The notes under the pieces: generated by a model
Database searches by the model: none
Seen by the model: only the letters and a program-made list of their open reading frames with translations
What the model was told of the DNA's origin: nothing
Assembly: GCA_029256665.1 (NCBI GenBank)
Contig: JAQSXN010000296.1
Coordinates: forward strand, 1-5,679
Origin: Paenibacillus sp.
GTDB taxonomy: Bacteria > Bacillota > Bacilli > Paenibacillales > Paenibacillaceae
DNA: 5,679 nucleotides
Direction: 5' to 3'
In this document: piece after piece, positions 4,527-5,679 of the stretch
How positions within the stretch are numbered: the first letter of the stretch is position 1
Layout: every line of letters begins with the position of its first letter
Program-made: the position numbers and the translations under genes

Positions 4527-5519
4527 TTAGTTTCCGTCTCCGTAGCCTTTCGGATTCGCTTGATGCCAGCTCCATGCGCTCGCGATGATGTTCTCAAGAT
4601 CGCTGCGGATCGGGTTCCAGCCCAGCTCGGAGCGCGCGCGCTCCGAGGAAGCGACCAGCACGGCGGGATCGCCCGCGCGTCTTGGCTCGATGACGGCCTT
4701 GATGTCGCGGCCCGTCACGGCGCGCGCGATCTCGATCACTTGCTTGACCGAGAAGCCATGTCCGTTGCCGAGGTTGTATACGGAGCTGTCCGCTCCGCCG
4801 CGCAAACGGTCGACCGCGAGCACGTGAGCGTCCGCCAGATCGCTGACGTGGATATAATCGCGGATGCAAGTGCCGTCCTCCGTCGCGTAATCATCGCCGA
4901 ATACCGAGATATGCGGACGTTTGCCCAGCGCGGCTTCCAGCACGATCGGCACCAGATGCGTCTCGGGATTATGATCCTCGCCGATCCGTCCGCCTTCGTG
5001 CGCGCCGGCGGCGTTGAAGTAGCGAAGCGAAATATACTTGATGCCATGGGCGACGTCGAACCATTTCATCATTTTTTCCATGGCCAGCTTCGTCTCGCCG
5101 TACGCGTTCGTCGGGAGCGTGCGGTCGTATTCGTCGATCGGCACGTTCTCGGGTTCGCCGTACGTAGCGGCCGTCGACGAGAAGACGATGCGCTTGACGC
5201 CGTATTCGTTCATTTTCTCCAGCAGGCAGAGCGTGCCGTAGACGTTGTTGTGATAATATTTGCCCGGCATCTTCATGCTTTCGCCGACAAGGGAGTTCGC
5301 CGCGAAATGGATGACGGAATCGATCTCGTTTTCTTTGAATACCGTATCGAGGAAGTCCGAGTCTCTCAGATCGCCGACGTACAGCTTGCCGCCGAGCAGC
5401 GCTTCTTTATGGCCTTGCTGCAGATTGTCCACGATCACGATCTCTTCCCCGCGCTCCAGGAGCGCGGCCACGGCGTGGGAGCCGATGTAGCCCGCGCCTC
5501 CGGTTACCAATACTGCCAT
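4527..5519 (-). CDS. galE: UDP-glucose 4-epimerase, 330 aa
   Basis: GalE interconverts UDP-galactose and UDP-glucose using tightly bound NAD, in the cytosol. It is a short-chain dehydrogenase-type (extended SDR) protein of normal length. Visible landmarks: the Rossmann motif TGGAGYIGS (6-14), Asp31 in VDNLQQGH for NAD ribose binding, HFAA (71-74), SSTAATYG (114-121), where Thr116 replaces the usual catalytic Ser, and the YxxxK pair Tyr140 and Lys144 in NAYGETK. LRYFNAAG (165-172) and DYIHVSDLADAH (221-232) are also present. The residue corresponding to E. coli Tyr299, the substrate-pocket gate, appears to be Val287 in GDPAVLVASS. The start ATG at 5519 has a modest GAAGGGA site upstream. It is the first visible gene of a galE-galT unit. 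Besides galactose use, it may supply UDP-galactose for surface polysaccharide. Confidence 0.97.
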   Translation of the reverse strand: MAVLVTGGAGYIGSHAVAALLERGEEIVIVDNLQQGHKEALLGGKLYVGDLRDSDFLDTVFKENEIDSVIHFAANSLVGESMKMPGKYYHNNVYGTLCLLEKMNEYGVKRIVFSSTAATYGEPENVPIDEYDRTLPTNAYGETKLAMEKMMKWFDVAHGIKYISLRYFNAAGAHEGGRIGEDHNPETHLVPIVLEAALGKRPHISVFGDDYATEDGTCIRDYIHVSDLADAHVLAVDRLRGGADSSVYNLGNGHGFSVKQVIEIARAVTGRDIKAVIEPRRAGDPAVLVASSERARSELGWNPIRSDLENIIASAWSWHQANPKGYGDGN

Positions 5520-5543
5520 ATAAATCCCTTCTTTCCGTTTATT

Positions 5544-5567
5544 TAGAGGTAGTTGAGAAAACCTCTA
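5544..5567. repeat. 7-bp hairpin in the galE leader
   Basis: TAGAGGT (5544-5550) and ACCTCTA (5561-5567) pair around a 10-nt loop. It ends about 25 nt before the galE start codon. There is no T-run, so a terminator is unlikely. It could shape the leader mRNA. Confidence 0.45.
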
Positions 5568-5583
5568 TCGAAGTTCCGCGAAG

Positions 5584-5601
5584 ATGAGCGACCGCGTTCA
5601 T
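5584..5601. promoter_or_regulatory. 18-bp imperfect dyad, possible LacI-type operator
   Basis: ATGAGCGACCGCGTTCAT matches its own reverse complement at 6 of 9 positions per half, with symmetric ATGA/TCAT ends and CG pairs inside. That is reminiscent of LacI/GalR-family operators, including cre sites, but it misses several cre consensus positions. It lies 65-82 nt upstream of galE. Confidence 0.3.
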
Positions 5602-5619
5602 AGGTAGGTTTTATCGCCA

Positions 5620-5664
5620 AATAGAATTTCGGTTTCGACTTCTCGAAAACTTAAAAATTCTATT
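5620..5664. repeat. 45-nt two-part hairpin upstream of galE
   Basis: An outer perfect 10-bp stem, AATAGAATTT (5620-5629) with AAATTCTATT (5655-5664), encloses an inner stem, GTTTCGA (5632-5638) with TCGAAAAC (5643-5650, one bulge), and a 4-nt loop. It has no T-run on either side. On the minus strand TTGACC (5672-5667) precedes it, but no -10 box at normal spacing follows. It could be a leader structure, an operator or the remnant of an upstream terminator outside the window. Confidence 0.5.
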
Positions 5665-5679
5665 GTGGTCAAAAAGTCC

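Noticed and set aside
4440..5546. Long plus-strand open frame of 368 codons
   Set aside because: It is antisense to galE, whose motifs are all intact; the composition is that of a shadow frame.
5584..5601. Full catabolite-responsive element (cre)
   Set aside because: The dyad keeps the TG...CG core but misses several consensus positions, so only a generic operator is proposed.
1..5679. tRNA, rRNA, CRISPR, insertion sequence, riboswitch or defence genes
   Set aside because: No cloverleaf, regular repeat-spacer pattern, transposase motif or known riboswitch core was seen on either strand.

Overview
The window looks like ordinary chromosomal DNA from a high-GC, spore-forming Bacillota, most likely a member of the Paenibacillaceae (Paenibacillus or Cohnella type). 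The grounds are strong AGGAGG-type ribosome binding sites, a class II (Bacillus-type) GalT, a YyaC spore-protease-like protein, a YfkK/DUF1128 protein and a DUF6483-like start. The assignment is inferred from gene content, not from a database search.

Left part (1-1571, minus strand): a probable operon is read right to left as yyaC-like gene, alpha/beta hydrolase, then the start of a DUF6483-like gene that begins with TTG and runs off the left edge. The yyaC-hydrolase gap is 61 nt and holds a short perfect hairpin. The hydrolase-DUF6483 gap is 47 nt. Middle-left (1572-1956): yyaC diverges from a small plus-strand yfkK-like gene. Each side has a TACAAT -10 hexamer inside an identical 10-bp sequence in inverted orientation, and a 13-bp dyad lies between them.

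Middle (1957-2879): a gene-free convergent stretch of 263 nt carries stacked inverted repeats ending in a clear bidirectional terminator. Next is a standalone minus-strand gene for an unrecognised 149-residue protein (possible helix-turn-helix, beta-alpha-beta segment, acidic tail). Beyond it lie an AT-rich upstream region and the terminator of the gal genes.

Right part (2880-5679, minus strand): galE followed by galT, two Leloir-pathway enzymes that interconvert UDP-glucose and UDP-galactose and transfer UMP between hexose-1-phosphates. The 45-51 nt gap and shared downstream terminator suggest co-transcription. No galK is visible; it could lie upstream outside the window. The 160 nt upstream of galE hold three inverted repeats but no convincing promoter.

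I see no tRNA, rRNA, CRISPR array, insertion sequence, phage gene or obvious new system. The points most worth a second look are the divergent promoter region, the stacked repeats at 2029-2202, the unrecognised 149-residue protein and the leader upstream of galE.
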